A stretch of 64,000 nt of DNA, from positions 186,001-250,000 of the forward strand of contig JAEWGW010000025.1 of assembly GCA_023388055.1 (NCBI GenBank). Reading direction: 5' to 3'. Both the position numbers and the translations under genes were made by a program. The stretch is from Bacillota bacterium (GTDB lineage: Bacteria > Bacillota > Bacilli > Paenibacillales > NBRC-103111). A model generated the notes under the pieces. That model did no database searches. It saw only the letters and a list, made by a program, of their open reading frames with translations, and had not been told where the DNA came from. Shown here piece after piece: positions 24,111-31,995 of the stretch; within the stretch, counting starts at the first letter, position 1, and each line of letters begins with the position of its first letter.

Positions 24111-24181
24111 AGCGGGTGAAGGGAATCGAACCCTCGCCTCAAGCTTGGGAAGCTGACGTTCTGCCATTGAACTACACCCGC
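24111..24181 (-). tRNA. tRNA-Gly (anticodon CCC)
   Basis: Read on the minus strand: acceptor GCGGGTG/CACCCGC, D-arm GTTC-GAAC, anticodon loop TTCCCAA giving anticodon CCC, T-arm GAGGG-TTCGATT-CCCTT, and discriminator T. CCA is not encoded. The anticodon stem TCAGC/GCTTG has one C-T mismatch and a T-G closing pair. The CCC anticodon reads GGG codons. Confidence 0.9.
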
Positions 24182-24202
24182 ATGAAATGGGGAACAGTTG
24201 TT

Positions 24203-24232
24203 ATAATAGCATATACTAGGGGGAATGTGCAA
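24203..24232 (-). promoter_or_regulatory. Promoter of tRNA-Gly
   Basis: On the minus strand TTGCAC (24232-24227), 18 bp and TATTAT (24208-24203) lie about 22 nt before the tRNA 5' end. Confidence 0.65.
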
Positions 24233-24391
24233 CGGTTTCATTTGAAAAAAATGGAGAGATTGATGATGCGGCTTCAGGAAGGAGGCGCTTCGCCTACCAG
24301 GTTGCGGGAAAAATTGTTATAATGACTCTCCAGAAGGGTAAAATCAAGGAGACTTGTTACATAGAAGAAAGCTTGTGGAGGAGAGGTGCCT

Positions 24392-25303
24392 ATGGCCGCC
24401 AACAATCAGGAAAAAATTTATTTGCTTCCGCAAACCATAGGCTATTACCAGCAGGAATTAACCCGGCTGCTGGAGTTTGAACGGTACCGGGAAACTATGG
24501 AGATGCTGCAGTTTCTCTTAAGCTGCGACACCTCGGATCTGAAGGCCCGGGATGAATGGCAGTCGCTTCTGGAATGGATGCAGACGATGATTCCGGAATT
24601 GCATATGCCTCCGCCTCCGGAGGGCCAGGAGCCGGATCTGTCGGAGGACGAATTGTTTTACATACATATGAAGGAAAAGGCGGAACGCGAGCCGGAGTAT
24701 GTGGAGAAGCTTCTGGCGGTATTCGAACGGCCGGATTCCTGGGACAAGCAGGTGCTGGCTCTGGAGCAGCTCCGTTATCTGCAGCATCCCCGGCTTCGGG
24801 ATGTGCTGCGCAAATGGCTGGAAAGCCAGCCCTTGCCGCCGATCCTCCAGTTCCGGACGATGCAGATTCTGAAGGCCCGGGGAGAGAGCGGCTCCATCAA
24901 AATCAAACGCGGCAGCAAATGGTATATGGTGGATATCTCCGATGTTCCGGCGGGCAGTGATGAATACCCGAGGGCCTTGAAGGAAATTTTCCAACGTGTG
25001 ATCCGTTCGGACATGAACAACGGTTTTCCGCTGGAGGCCTTTGCCGAGGAAACATGGTCGGAGTTTGTGGCCTATGCCTTCGGTACGCCGGTCTATATCG
25101 AAATTCTGGCGGAGAAGCCCGAGTCCCGGGATGCATGGGCGGCGGCCTTCCATTATATGCTGCTGCTGACGTCACAGGGCAATGCGTCCCTGGAAGAAAT
25201 CAAGGAGGTTTATGGGATAACGGAAGCCTTGGAAGCCAGATGGGAGCGTGCGCTGCGGGTTTTCCGGGACTTCGCCAAGGCCATTTTTCCGTCTATTACC
25301 TAG
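24392..25303 (+). CDS. YsoA-like helical repeat protein upstream of tig
   Basis: This 303-residue soluble protein is mostly helical: an N-terminal pair of helices (YYQQELTRLLEFERYRETMEMLQFLL) and a HEAT/TPR-like middle (WDKQVLALEQLRYLQHPRLRDVLRKWLESQPLPPILQFRTMQIL). B. subtilis places the TPR-like gene ysoA in the same position directly before tig, and the correspondence is made on position and general type. Function is unknown. The start ATG at 24392 follows GGAGGAG; an in-frame GTG lies two codons earlier. Confidence 0.8.
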   Translation: MAANNQEKIYLLPQTIGYYQQELTRLLEFERYRETMEMLQFLLSCDTSDLKARDEWQSLLEWMQTMIPELHMPPPPEGQEPDLSEDELFYIHMKEKAEREPEYVEKLLAVFERPDSWDKQVLALEQLRYLQHPRLRDVLRKWLESQPLPPILQFRTMQILKARGESGSIKIKRGSKWYMVDISDVPAGSDEYPRALKEIFQRVIRSDMNNGFPLEAFAEETWSEFVAYAFGTPVYIEILAEKPESRDAWAAAFHYMLLLTSQGNASLEEIKEVYGITEALEARWERALRVFRDFAKAIFPSIT

Positions 25304-25412
25304 CATCTGGCGGCTTATCCTTGAAATCAAGAAGGTTTGTGATATAATAAAATGGTTATATTGTTAGGGAAATTTGCCAAAAGGGAATTTTGTTGGAGGG
25401 GAAAAGCATATC

Positions 25413-26714
25413 ATGACAGCGAATTGGGAAAAAATAGAGAAGAACCTGGGGGTTCTTACTGTCGAGGTTGCGGCCGACCGCGTTGACGCAGCTTTGGATA
25501 AAGCATTTAAGAAAGTGGTAACCAAGGTTACCGTGCCTGGTTTCCGCAAGGGCAAAGTACCGCGCAGCATGTTCGAAAAGCGTTTCGGCGTAGAGAGCCT
25601 GTATCAGGATGCTCTTGATATTCTTCTCCCGGAAGCGTACATGGAAGCTGTTGCCGAAGCCGGCATTATTCCTGTTGACCGTCCGGAGATCGACATTGAG
25701 CAAGTAGGCAAGGGCCAAGAGCTGAAGTTCACCGCCAAGGTGACCGTGAAGCCGGAAGTTCAACTGGGTGAGTATAAGGGCGTAGAAGTACCTGCCCAAT
25801 CGCTGGAAGTAACAGAAGAAGATATTGAGAACGAACTGAAGCAGCTTCAACAGCGCCATGCTGAGTTGACAGTTGTGGAAGAAGGCACCGTTGAGAACGG
25901 CGATACTGTTGTAATCGACTTCGAAGGATTTGCGGATGGTGTACCGTTCGACGGTGGCAAAGCCGAGAAGTATTCCTTGGAAATCGGCTCCGGCAGCTTT
26001 ATCCCCGGTTTCGAAGAGCAGCTGGTTGGTCTGGCGAAGGGCGAAGAGAAGGACATTGATGTAACCTTCCCGGAAAACTACCAGTCCGAAGAGCTGAAGG
26101 GCAAGCCGGTTGTATTCAAAATTAAGCTGCATGACATCAAGCGCAAGAATCTTCCTGAATTGGATGATGAGTTCGCCAAGGACGTCAGCGAGTTCGATAC
26201 CCTGGAAGAGTACAAGCAGGACATCGCCAAGCGCATTGCTGAGCGCAAGGAGCAATCCGGCAAGCGTGACCTGGAAAACGCCGTTGTGGAGAAGGTATCC
26301 GCTGCTGCTGAGGTAGAAATTCCGGAAGCCATGATCCGTGATGAAGTAGAGCGTATGCTCGGCGACTTCGAAAACCGCTTGAAAATGCAAGGCATGAACC
26401 TGGAGATGTACTTCCAATTCTCCGGTCAAGATGAAGAAGCTCTGAAGGAACAAATGCAGGGCGACGCTGAGAAGCGCGTGCTTCAATCCCTGGTTCTGGA
26501 AGCTGTTGCCCAAGCAGAAGGCATCGAAGCCTCCGATGAAGAGCTGGAAGAGGAGCTTTCCAACCTGGCCAAGCAATACCAGCGCGAAGTGGATGAGCTG
26601 CGTGCCATCCTGACTGCCAACGGCAACCTGGAATCCCTGAAGAGTGACCTGGTTACCCGCAAAACCGTACAATATTTGGTTGACAATAGCAAGACCGAAG
26701 CTACTGTAGCGTAA
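25413..26714 (+). CDS. tig: Trigger factor
   Basis: The 433-residue protein has full length and the three trigger-factor domains. The ribosome-binding domain carries VPGFRKGKVPRSMFEKRFG, the contact loop for the exit tunnel. The FKBP-like peptidyl-prolyl isomerase domain lies at about 165-245 (ENGDTVVIDFEGFADGVPFDGGKAE, FIPGFEEQLVGL). A long helical arm region follows to the end. It helps newly made chains to fold as they leave the ribosome. The start ATG at 25413 follows GGAGGGG. The neighbours (ysoA-like, clpP, clpX, lonB, lonA) match other Bacillales. Confidence 0.97.
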   Translation: MTANWEKIEKNLGVLTVEVAADRVDAALDKAFKKVVTKVTVPGFRKGKVPRSMFEKRFGVESLYQDALDILLPEAYMEAVAEAGIIPVDRPEIDIEQVGKGQELKFTAKVTVKPEVQLGEYKGVEVPAQSLEVTEEDIENELKQLQQRHAELTVVEEGTVENGDTVVIDFEGFADGVPFDGGKAEKYSLEIGSGSFIPGFEEQLVGLAKGEEKDIDVTFPENYQSEELKGKPVVFKIKLHDIKRKNLPELDDEFAKDVSEFDTLEEYKQDIAKRIAERKEQSGKRDLENAVVEKVSAAAEVEIPEAMIRDEVERMLGDFENRLKMQGMNLEMYFQFSGQDEEALKEQMQGDAEKRVLQSLVLEAVAQAEGIEASDEELEEELSNLAKQYQREVDELRAILTANGNLESLKSDLVTRKTVQYLVDNSKTEATVA

Positions 26715-26734
26715 ACTTAAATGAAAGCATCAGC

Positions 26735-26761
26735 AAGGCACGTTTCCATACGTGCCTTTTT
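26735..26761 (+). terminator. Terminator after tig
   Basis: AAGGCACG-TTTCCATA-CGTGCCTTTTTG. Confidence 0.85.
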
Positions 26762-26807
26762 GTTTCACATTGTTGAAAAGGGTTTACTTGTTTTCGAATC
26801 CGAAAAA

Positions 26808-26836
26808 ATGACATTGATTCGCAAACATGATACAAT
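26808..26836 (+). promoter_or_regulatory. Sigma-A promoter of clpP
   Basis: ATGACA (26808-26813), 17 bp and TACAAT (26831-26836), each 5/6. No CtsR heptad repeat was recognised around it. Confidence 0.65.
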
Positions 26837-26878
26837 GGTTCAAAATAAGGGTATGTTTATGTAAAAGGGGTGGCCGAG

Positions 26879-27478
26879 ATGACGATGATACCTATGGTAG
26901 TGGAGCAGGAAGCTCGCGGTGAAAGATCCTACGATATTTACTCGCGTCTGTTGAAGGACCGGATTATTTTCCTCGGCAGCGAGATTGACGATGACGTGGC
27001 CAATACCGTAATTGCTCAGCTTTTGTTTCTGAACGCCCAAGACCCTGACAAGGATATTTTTATGTACATCAATTCTCCCGGCGGTTCCGTGACGGCTGGA
27101 TTGGGAATATATGATACCATGCAGTTTATTAAGAATGATGTTTCCACCATTTGCCTCGGTATGGCGGCCAGCATGGGGTCTTTGTTGCTTACCGGCGGGG
27201 CGAAGGGCAAACGGTTTGCCTTACCCAACAGTGAAGTGATGATCCACCAGCCGTTGGGCGGTATTCGCGGTCAGGCCTCCGACATGAAAATTCATGCCGA
27301 TTGGATTCTGCGTACCAAGAAAAATCTCAATGAGATTTATGTGAAGCACACCGGCCAGCCCTACGAAAAAATTGAAAAGGATACGGACAGGGATAATTTC
27401 ATGAGCGCCGAAGAAGCTAAGGCATACGGGCTTATCGACGAAGTGATTACCCGGACCGATCTGAAAGTAGGCATCTGA
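26879..27478 (+). CDS. clpP: ATP-dependent Clp protease proteolytic subunit
   Basis: The 199-residue serine peptidase has the ClpP triad: Ser in GMAASMGS (near 97), His in MIHQPLGG (near 122) and Asp in KDTDRDNFMSAEEAKAYGLIDEV (near 171). YINSPGGSVTAGLGIYDTMQ forms the oxyanion strand. It assembles as a tetradecamer and works with ClpX, encoded next. The start ATG at 26879 follows AAAAGGGG; a GTG lies 9 nt upstream. Having clpP directly before clpX is common outside Bacillus subtilis, where clpP is elsewhere. Confidence 0.96.
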   Translation: MTMIPMVVEQEARGERSYDIYSRLLKDRIIFLGSEIDDDVANTVIAQLLFLNAQDPDKDIFMYINSPGGSVTAGLGIYDTMQFIKNDVSTICLGMAASMGSLLLTGGAKGKRFALPNSEVMIHQPLGGIRGQASDMKIHADWILRTKKNLNEIYVKHTGQPYEKIEKDTDRDNFMSAEEAKAYGLIDEVITRTDLKVGI

Positions 27479-27491
27479 ACCGGATCACTAG

Positions 27492-27525
27492 GGCGTGTCG
27501 GAAAACTTGAGTTTTCAGACACGGC
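27492..27525 (+). promoter_or_regulatory. Hairpin between clpP and clpX
   Basis: GTGTC-GGAAAAC-TTGA-GTTTTC-A-GACAC forms a stem-loop with no T-run. It may be a processing or partial-attenuation site between the two genes. A similar word (GTGTCTGAAAACTC) follows hemL at 45896. Confidence 0.5.
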
Positions 27526-27570
27526 CTCGCCTGTTAAATCTCTCTCGAACCGTAAAGGAGGAGGAATGGA

Positions 27571-28848
27571 ATGTTTAAGTTTAATGATGAAAAGGGTCAG
27601 TTGAAATGCTCCTTCTGCGGCAAGTCCCAAGACCAGGTGCGCAAGTTGGTAGCCGGTCCGGGCGTCTATATATGCGATGAATGCATTGAGCTGTGTACCG
27701 AGATTGTAGAGGAAGAGCTCGGCCATGAAGAAGAGCTGGATCTGAAGGACGTTCCGAAGCCCAAGGATATCCGCGGGATTCTCGATCAATACGTTATTGG
27801 TCAGGAACAAGCCAAAAAATCCATGTCCGTAGCGGTGTACAATCACTACAAGCGGATCAACTCCCAGAACAAGCTGGAGGATGTGGAGCTGCAGAAGTCC
27901 AACATTCTGATGCTTGGGCCTACCGGCAGCGGCAAAACCCTGCTGGCTCAAACCCTTGCGAAGATTCTCAACGTCCCCTTCGCCATTGCTGACGCCACTT
28001 CCCTTACGGAAGCCGGCTACGTAGGTGAGGATGTAGAGAACATCCTGCTGAAGCTGATTCAAGCTGCAGACTATGATGTGGAAAAAGCCGAACGCGGCAT
28101 TATCTACATTGACGAAATCGATAAGGTGGCACGCAAATCCGAGAACCCGTCCATTACCCGTGACGTATCCGGTGAAGGTGTGCAGCAGGCCTTGCTGAAG
28201 ATTCTGGAAGGTACGGTAGCCTCTGTTCCTCCCCAAGGCGGACGGAAGCACCCGCACCAAGAATTTATCCAAATTGACACCACCAACATTCTGTTTATCG
28301 TAGGCGGTGCCTTTGACGGGCTGGAATCCATCATCAAACGCCGGATCGGCAAAAAGGTGATCGGCTTCGGAACCGACGGGCACAAGGTGGACCTGAAGCC
28401 GGGTGAATACCTGTCCATGGTTCTTCCCGAGGATCTCCTGAAGTTCGGGTTGATCCCCGAGTTTGTGGGCCGTCTGCCGGTTATCTCCACACTGGAGCCG
28501 CTGGATGAAGCTGCTCTGGTACGGATCCTGACCGAGCCGAAGAATGCATTGGTGAAGCAATACCAGAAGATGCTGGAGATGGATAATGTCGCGCTGAACT
28601 TCGAAGCCGACGCTCTGGATGCCATTGCCAAGGAAGCCATTAAACGCAACACCGGCGCCCGCGGCCTGCGCTCCATCATCGAAGGCATTATGCTGGATGT
28701 GATGTTCGAGGTTCCTTCCCGTACGGATGTAGCCAGCTGCACCGTAACCAAGGAAGTGGTCCAGCAGAAGATTGTGCCGGAGCTTGTAACCAAGGACAAG
28801 GACAACAACGACAAGAAGTCCTCCAAAAAGAAGGAAGAAAGCGCGTAA
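27571..28848 (+). CDS. clpX: ATP-dependent Clp protease ATP-binding subunit ClpX
   Basis: The 425-residue AAA+ unfoldase has an N-terminal C4 zinc domain (CSFCGKSQDQVRKLVAGPGVYICDECIELC). Walker A is GPTGSGKT, Walker B IIYIDEID, the pore loop is the GYVGEDVE region, and sensor-2 lies at GARGLRSIIE. It recognises, unfolds and feeds substrates into ClpP. The IGF-type loop that docks on ClpP appears as KKVIGFGTDG. The ATG is preceded by AAAGGAGGAGG. A strong terminator follows. Confidence 0.97.
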   Translation: MFKFNDEKGQLKCSFCGKSQDQVRKLVAGPGVYICDECIELCTEIVEEELGHEEELDLKDVPKPKDIRGILDQYVIGQEQAKKSMSVAVYNHYKRINSQNKLEDVELQKSNILMLGPTGSGKTLLAQTLAKILNVPFAIADATSLTEAGYVGEDVENILLKLIQAADYDVEKAERGIIYIDEIDKVARKSENPSITRDVSGEGVQQALLKILEGTVASVPPQGGRKHPHQEFIQIDTTNILFIVGGAFDGLESIIKRRIGKKVIGFGTDGHKVDLKPGEYLSMVLPEDLLKFGLIPEFVGRLPVISTLEPLDEAALVRILTEPKNALVKQYQKMLEMDNVALNFEADALDAIAKEAIKRNTGARGLRSIIEGIMLDVMFEVPSRTDVASCTVTKEVVQQKIVPELVTKDKDNNDKKSSKKKEESA

Positions 28849-28892
28849 GGCATGTCTATCCAGACACGCATGAAGGGATACGCGGTTTTGTA

Positions 28893-28947
28893 GAAGCTTT
28901 CGTCTCCCGGGTAGGTGCAACTGCACCCGGGGGGCGGAAGCTTTTTT
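28893..28947 (+). terminator. Strong terminator after clpX
   Basis: AAGCTTTCG and CGGAAGCTTTTTT flank an inner stem CCCGGGT/ACCCGGG. Confidence 0.9.
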
Positions 28948-29009
28948 AAGGTGAACCGTGTTATGATAGATAAAGGCAGGACCTATGTTATTTCAGAGGA
29001 GGATCTCCC

Positions 29010-30143
29010 ATGTTTCATCGCACCCAAACGGTTCCGGTTCGTGTAGGCAATATCACCATCGGCGGCAATAATGAAGTCGTGGTGCAAAGCATGTGCACGA
29101 CCAAAACGGCAGATGTGGAGGCAACCGTAGCCGAAATTCTCCGGCTGGAGGAAGCTGGCTGTCAAATTGTACGGGTAACGGTTAATAACAAGGAGGCTGC
29201 GGAAGCCATCGCCGCCATTAAACAACGGATACATATTCCGCTTGTGGCCGATATCCACTTTGATTACCGCCTGGCGTTGTTAGCTATTGAAAACGGGGTG
29301 GACAAGATCCGCATCAATCCCGGCAATATCGGCAAACGCGAAAAGGTGGAGGCCGTTGTCAAGGCCTGCAAGGAGAAGGGCATCCCCATCCGCATTGGGG
29401 TTAACGCCGGCTCCCTGGAGCGCCATCTGCTGGATAAGTACGGTTATCCTACAGCGGATGCTATGGTGGAAAGCGCCTTGTTTCATATCGGCATTCTGGA
29501 GGAGCTGGACTTCCGGGATATTATCGTATCCCTGAAGGCTTCGGATGTGCCCATGGCCATCGAAGCGTACCGGAAGGCCTCCGCTGCCTTCTCTTATCCG
29601 CTTCATCTGGGCATTACGGAGTCAGGCACCCTCTACTCCGGCACCATCAAAAGCTCTGCCGGCATCGGCGCCTTGCTTTCCATGGGTATTGGCAATACGG
29701 TGCGGATTTCCTTGAGCGCCGACCCCGTAGAGGAAATCAAGGTAGCCCGGGAGCTGCTGAAGGTGTTCGGTCTGATTGCCGATGCACCTACGCTGATTTC
29801 CTGCCCTACCTGCGGCCGTCTGGACATTGATCTGTTCAAGGTAGCCAATGAGGTGGAGGAATACCTCTCCAAGCTGAAGGTGCCGATTAAGGTTTCGGTC
29901 TTAGGTTGTGCGGTGAATGGTCCCGGGGAAGCCAAGGAGGCCGACATCGGCATTGCCGGTGCCCGCGGTGAAGGACTGCTGTTCCGTTATGGCGAGATGA
30001 TCCGGAAGGTGCCGGAGGCAGAACTGGTGAACGAGCTAAAGAAAGAAATTGACCTTATCGTAGAAGAATATGAACGCACTGGTGAAATTCCGGGCCGCAA
30101 GCAGCATGCTGCCGGGCAATCCGGACTGGCGACCACCGTATAA
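29010..30143 (+). CDS. ispG: 4-hydroxy-3-methylbut-2-enyl diphosphate synthase (IspG/GcpE)
   Basis: The 377-residue enzyme runs the penultimate step of the MEP isoprenoid pathway. It has the TIM-barrel start (VRVGNITIGGNNEVVVQSMCTTKTADVEAT, ADIHFDYRLAL, INPGNIG). The C-terminal Fe-S domain has ligands in ISCPTCGR and VLGCAVNGPGEAKEADIG. A charged tail follows the catalytic Glu region. The ATG follows GAGGAGG. It is a single-gene unit with its own terminator. Confidence 0.97.
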   Translation: MFHRTQTVPVRVGNITIGGNNEVVVQSMCTTKTADVEATVAEILRLEEAGCQIVRVTVNNKEAAEAIAAIKQRIHIPLVADIHFDYRLALLAIENGVDKIRINPGNIGKREKVEAVVKACKEKGIPIRIGVNAGSLERHLLDKYGYPTADAMVESALFHIGILEELDFRDIIVSLKASDVPMAIEAYRKASAAFSYPLHLGITESGTLYSGTIKSSAGIGALLSMGIGNTVRISLSADPVEEIKVARELLKVFGLIADAPTLISCPTCGRLDIDLFKVANEVEEYLSKLKVPIKVSVLGCAVNGPGEAKEADIGIAGARGEGLLFRYGEMIRKVPEAELVNELKKEIDLIVEEYERTGEIPGRKQHAAGQSGLATTV

Positions 30144-30169
30144 CACAACTCTGCCATTCTTAAATATCG

Positions 30170-30202
30170 AACCTCCAGGCCTGTGGGCGCTGGAGGTTTT
30201 TT
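30170..30202 (+). terminator. Terminator after ispG
   Basis: AACCTCCAG, an 11-nt loop, then CTGGAGGTTTTTT. Confidence 0.9.
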
Positions 30203-30282
30203 GGCGTTGGGGTGTATAGCACCCTCCCTCACGGCACATAACAACTATGAACCATCATTGACAGAAGGGAAGGATGGCAAGG

Positions 30283-31095
30283 ATGTGGAGAGCTCGACGG
30301 GTTAAAATAATGGCCGCGGCGCTTGCCCTTTGGATAGGATGGACAGCAGTGGGAGCGGAGGCCGGCTTATCGGCGGCACAAATAAACGGAGAAGGAACGG
30401 AGGCCCCACCCGCTGCCAAAAAAGCGGCGATTGTTATTGACGATTTCGGCAACCAGATGCAGGGGACTCAAGAGATGCTGGACCTGCCGATCCCGTTTAC
30501 GGTGGCGGTGATGCCTTTTTTGCCAACCAGCAAGGAGGACGCGGAGCTGGCACACAGCCGGGGGAAGGATGTCATCATCCATATGCCCATGGAGCCGGTG
30601 AAGGGGAAAAAAAGCTGGCTGGGACCCGGAGCCATAACCACAGACTTATCCGATGCGGAAATTCGGAAGCGGGTGGAGGCGGCGGTGGATGAGGTGCCCC
30701 ATGCGGTGGGGATGAACAACCATATGGGCTCCAAGGTCACTGCGGACAAACGGATCATGCGGATTATCCTGCAGGTCTGCAAGGAACGGCAGCTGTATTT
30801 TCTGGACAGCCGCACCACCGGCAAAAGTGTCATCGGGGAGCTTGCGGCGGAGCTGGGAGTGCCGACTGCGGCGAACGGGCTTTTTTTCGATGACCAGTAT
30901 ACGATGGAGCATATCATGAAGCAGGCCGAGCTGTTCAAGAAGAAGCTGGAGAAGCATGAGACTTTAATAGCCATTGGCCATGTAGGTCCTCCCGGCAAAA
31001 AAACCGCTTTTGCCCTGCGGAAGATCATCCCACAGCTGGACGGTAAAGCCGAGTTTGTCCTGGTCCGTGATTTGGTGAAGCTGGCACAGCCCTAA
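30283..31095 (+). CDS. Divergent polysaccharide deacetylase family protein (YibQ-like)
   Basis: The 270-residue exported protein has a signal peptide (MWRARRVKIMAAALALWIGWTAVGAEA). The NodB-like fold of the divergent polysaccharide deacetylase group follows: AAIVIDDFGNQMQGTQEML, FTVAVMPFLPTSKEDAELAHSRGKDVIIHMPMEP, GMNNHMGSKVT and YFLDSRTTG. The metal-site Asp-Asp and the NNHMGS His are kept. Activity is unproven in this family; a cell-wall role is likely. The ATG at 30283 is chosen; ATG 30274 is too near the ribosome site. It converges with cwlD. Confidence 0.87.
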   Translation: MWRARRVKIMAAALALWIGWTAVGAEAGLSAAQINGEGTEAPPAAKKAAIVIDDFGNQMQGTQEMLDLPIPFTVAVMPFLPTSKEDAELAHSRGKDVIIHMPMEPVKGKKSWLGPGAITTDLSDAEIRKRVEAAVDEVPHAVGMNNHMGSKVTADKRIMRIILQVCKERQLYFLDSRTTGKSVIGELAAELGVPTAANGLFFDDQYTMEHIMKQAELFKKKLEKHETLIAIGHVGPPGKKTAFALRKIIPQLDGKAEFVLVRDLVKLAQP

Positions 31096-31110
31096 GCCGT
31101 ATACCTGCTT

Positions 31111-31155
31111 AAAAAAGAAGAACCGGCCGTTTATTTAGCGGCGCGGTTCTTTTTG
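31111..31155. terminator. Shared terminator of deacetylase-like gene and cwlD
   Basis: AAGAACCG-GCCG pairs with CGGC-GCGGTTCTTTTT, and A/T runs stand on both sides. The cwlD stop codon lies in the loop side of the hairpin. Confidence 0.7.
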
Positions 31156-31841
31156 CTTCCGGCGGAGCTGGGAAAGTCCTCCTTCAATGCATCCATAGAG
31201 GCTTTGGCAATGGAATCGGCCAGCTTCTGCTGGAACTGGGGGGATAAGAGCAGCTGCCTGTCCTTTTTGTTGGATAGGAAGCCCATCTCCACAATTACGG
31301 ATGGGACCCTGCTATGGGTCAGCACGTAATAGCTTTTGCTTGCCACGGGCTCTGTGTCGGTACCGTAAAGCCGGTTCAGCTCCTGCTGCAACCTCAGGGC
31401 CAAACGTTTGCCGGCTTGCTGGTTTTTGCAATAAATGACCAGAGGTCCGCTGCGTGATGGATTGGAGGTCCAATTTACGTGCAGGCTCAGCATAAAAGCC
31501 GGCTTTAGCTTATTGGCAACCTCCACCCGTTGGGCCAGATCCCGGCGGTGGCGGCCGCCGTTTTTGCCCGGATTGTCATCGCTTAAGGCGTAATCCTTGG
31601 TCCGGTTAATGCAGGTTGGCACGCGGCGGCTTTGCAGCACGGAATGCAGCTTCAAGCCTACGGCCAGATTGATGTCTTTTTCCAAAATCCTGCCGTAGGT
31701 GGTTCCGCCGTCCACTCCCCCATGACCAACATCGATTACAATGCGTGTGGAGGGGGACGCAGCTTCCGGTTGAACCCCCGGGGCTGAGCCCGGGCCTGCC
31801 AGAAGCCCTGCTGCAAGAGCTCCCGCCCAAAAAACGCGCAT
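31131..31841 (-). CDS. cwlD: N-acetylmuramoyl-L-alanine amidase, CwlD-like
   Basis: The 236-residue exported Amidase_3 enzyme has zinc ligands in RIVIDVGHGGVDGG, the Glu of GRILEKDINL and the His of MLSLHVNW, and the catalytic Glu in VIVEMGFLSN. Length and the GHRR-type middle match CwlD, which makes muramic lactam in spore cortex, the mark read by germination enzymes. A signal peptide covers the first 22 residues. The adjacent forespore protease gene lonB and the spore genes nearby support the assignment, though a vegetative amidase cannot be excluded. Confidence 0.85.
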   Translation of the reverse strand: MRVFWAGALAAGLLAGPGSAPGVQPEAASPSTRIVIDVGHGGVDGGTTYGRILEKDINLAVGLKLHSVLQSRRVPTCINRTKDYALSDDNPGKNGGRHRRDLAQRVEVANKLKPAFMLSLHVNWTSNPSRSGPLVIYCKNQQAGKRLALRLQQELNRLYGTDTEPVASKSYYVLTHSRVPSVIVEMGFLSNKKDRQLLLSPQFQQKLADSIAKASMDALKEDFPSSAGSKKNRAAK

Positions 31842-31879
31842 ATGGTTTCCTCCTCAGAAGCCAATTCCCGCATAGTCTC

Positions 31880-31934
31880 CCGCATCCGGACAGGCTTCAT
31901 ACATTTTTTGGGGCAATTCCTTCACCGGATGCGG
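31880..31934. promoter_or_regulatory. 10-bp inverted repeat between cwlD and lonB
   Basis: CCGCATCCGG and CCGGATGCGG are perfect arms 35 nt apart in the divergent promoter region. It could be a two-site operator or a cruciform; no sigma-F/G promoter was clearly found. Confidence 0.4.
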
Positions 31935-31995
31935 TTAAGGGCGGAAATGAGGGGAATACTACCATGTATATGCAATAGTCATCGGAGGGATGGAA

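Noticed and set aside
27492..27525. Hairpin between clpP and clpX as a full terminator
   Set aside because: No T-run follows on the plus strand, so it is listed only as a possible processing or attenuation site.
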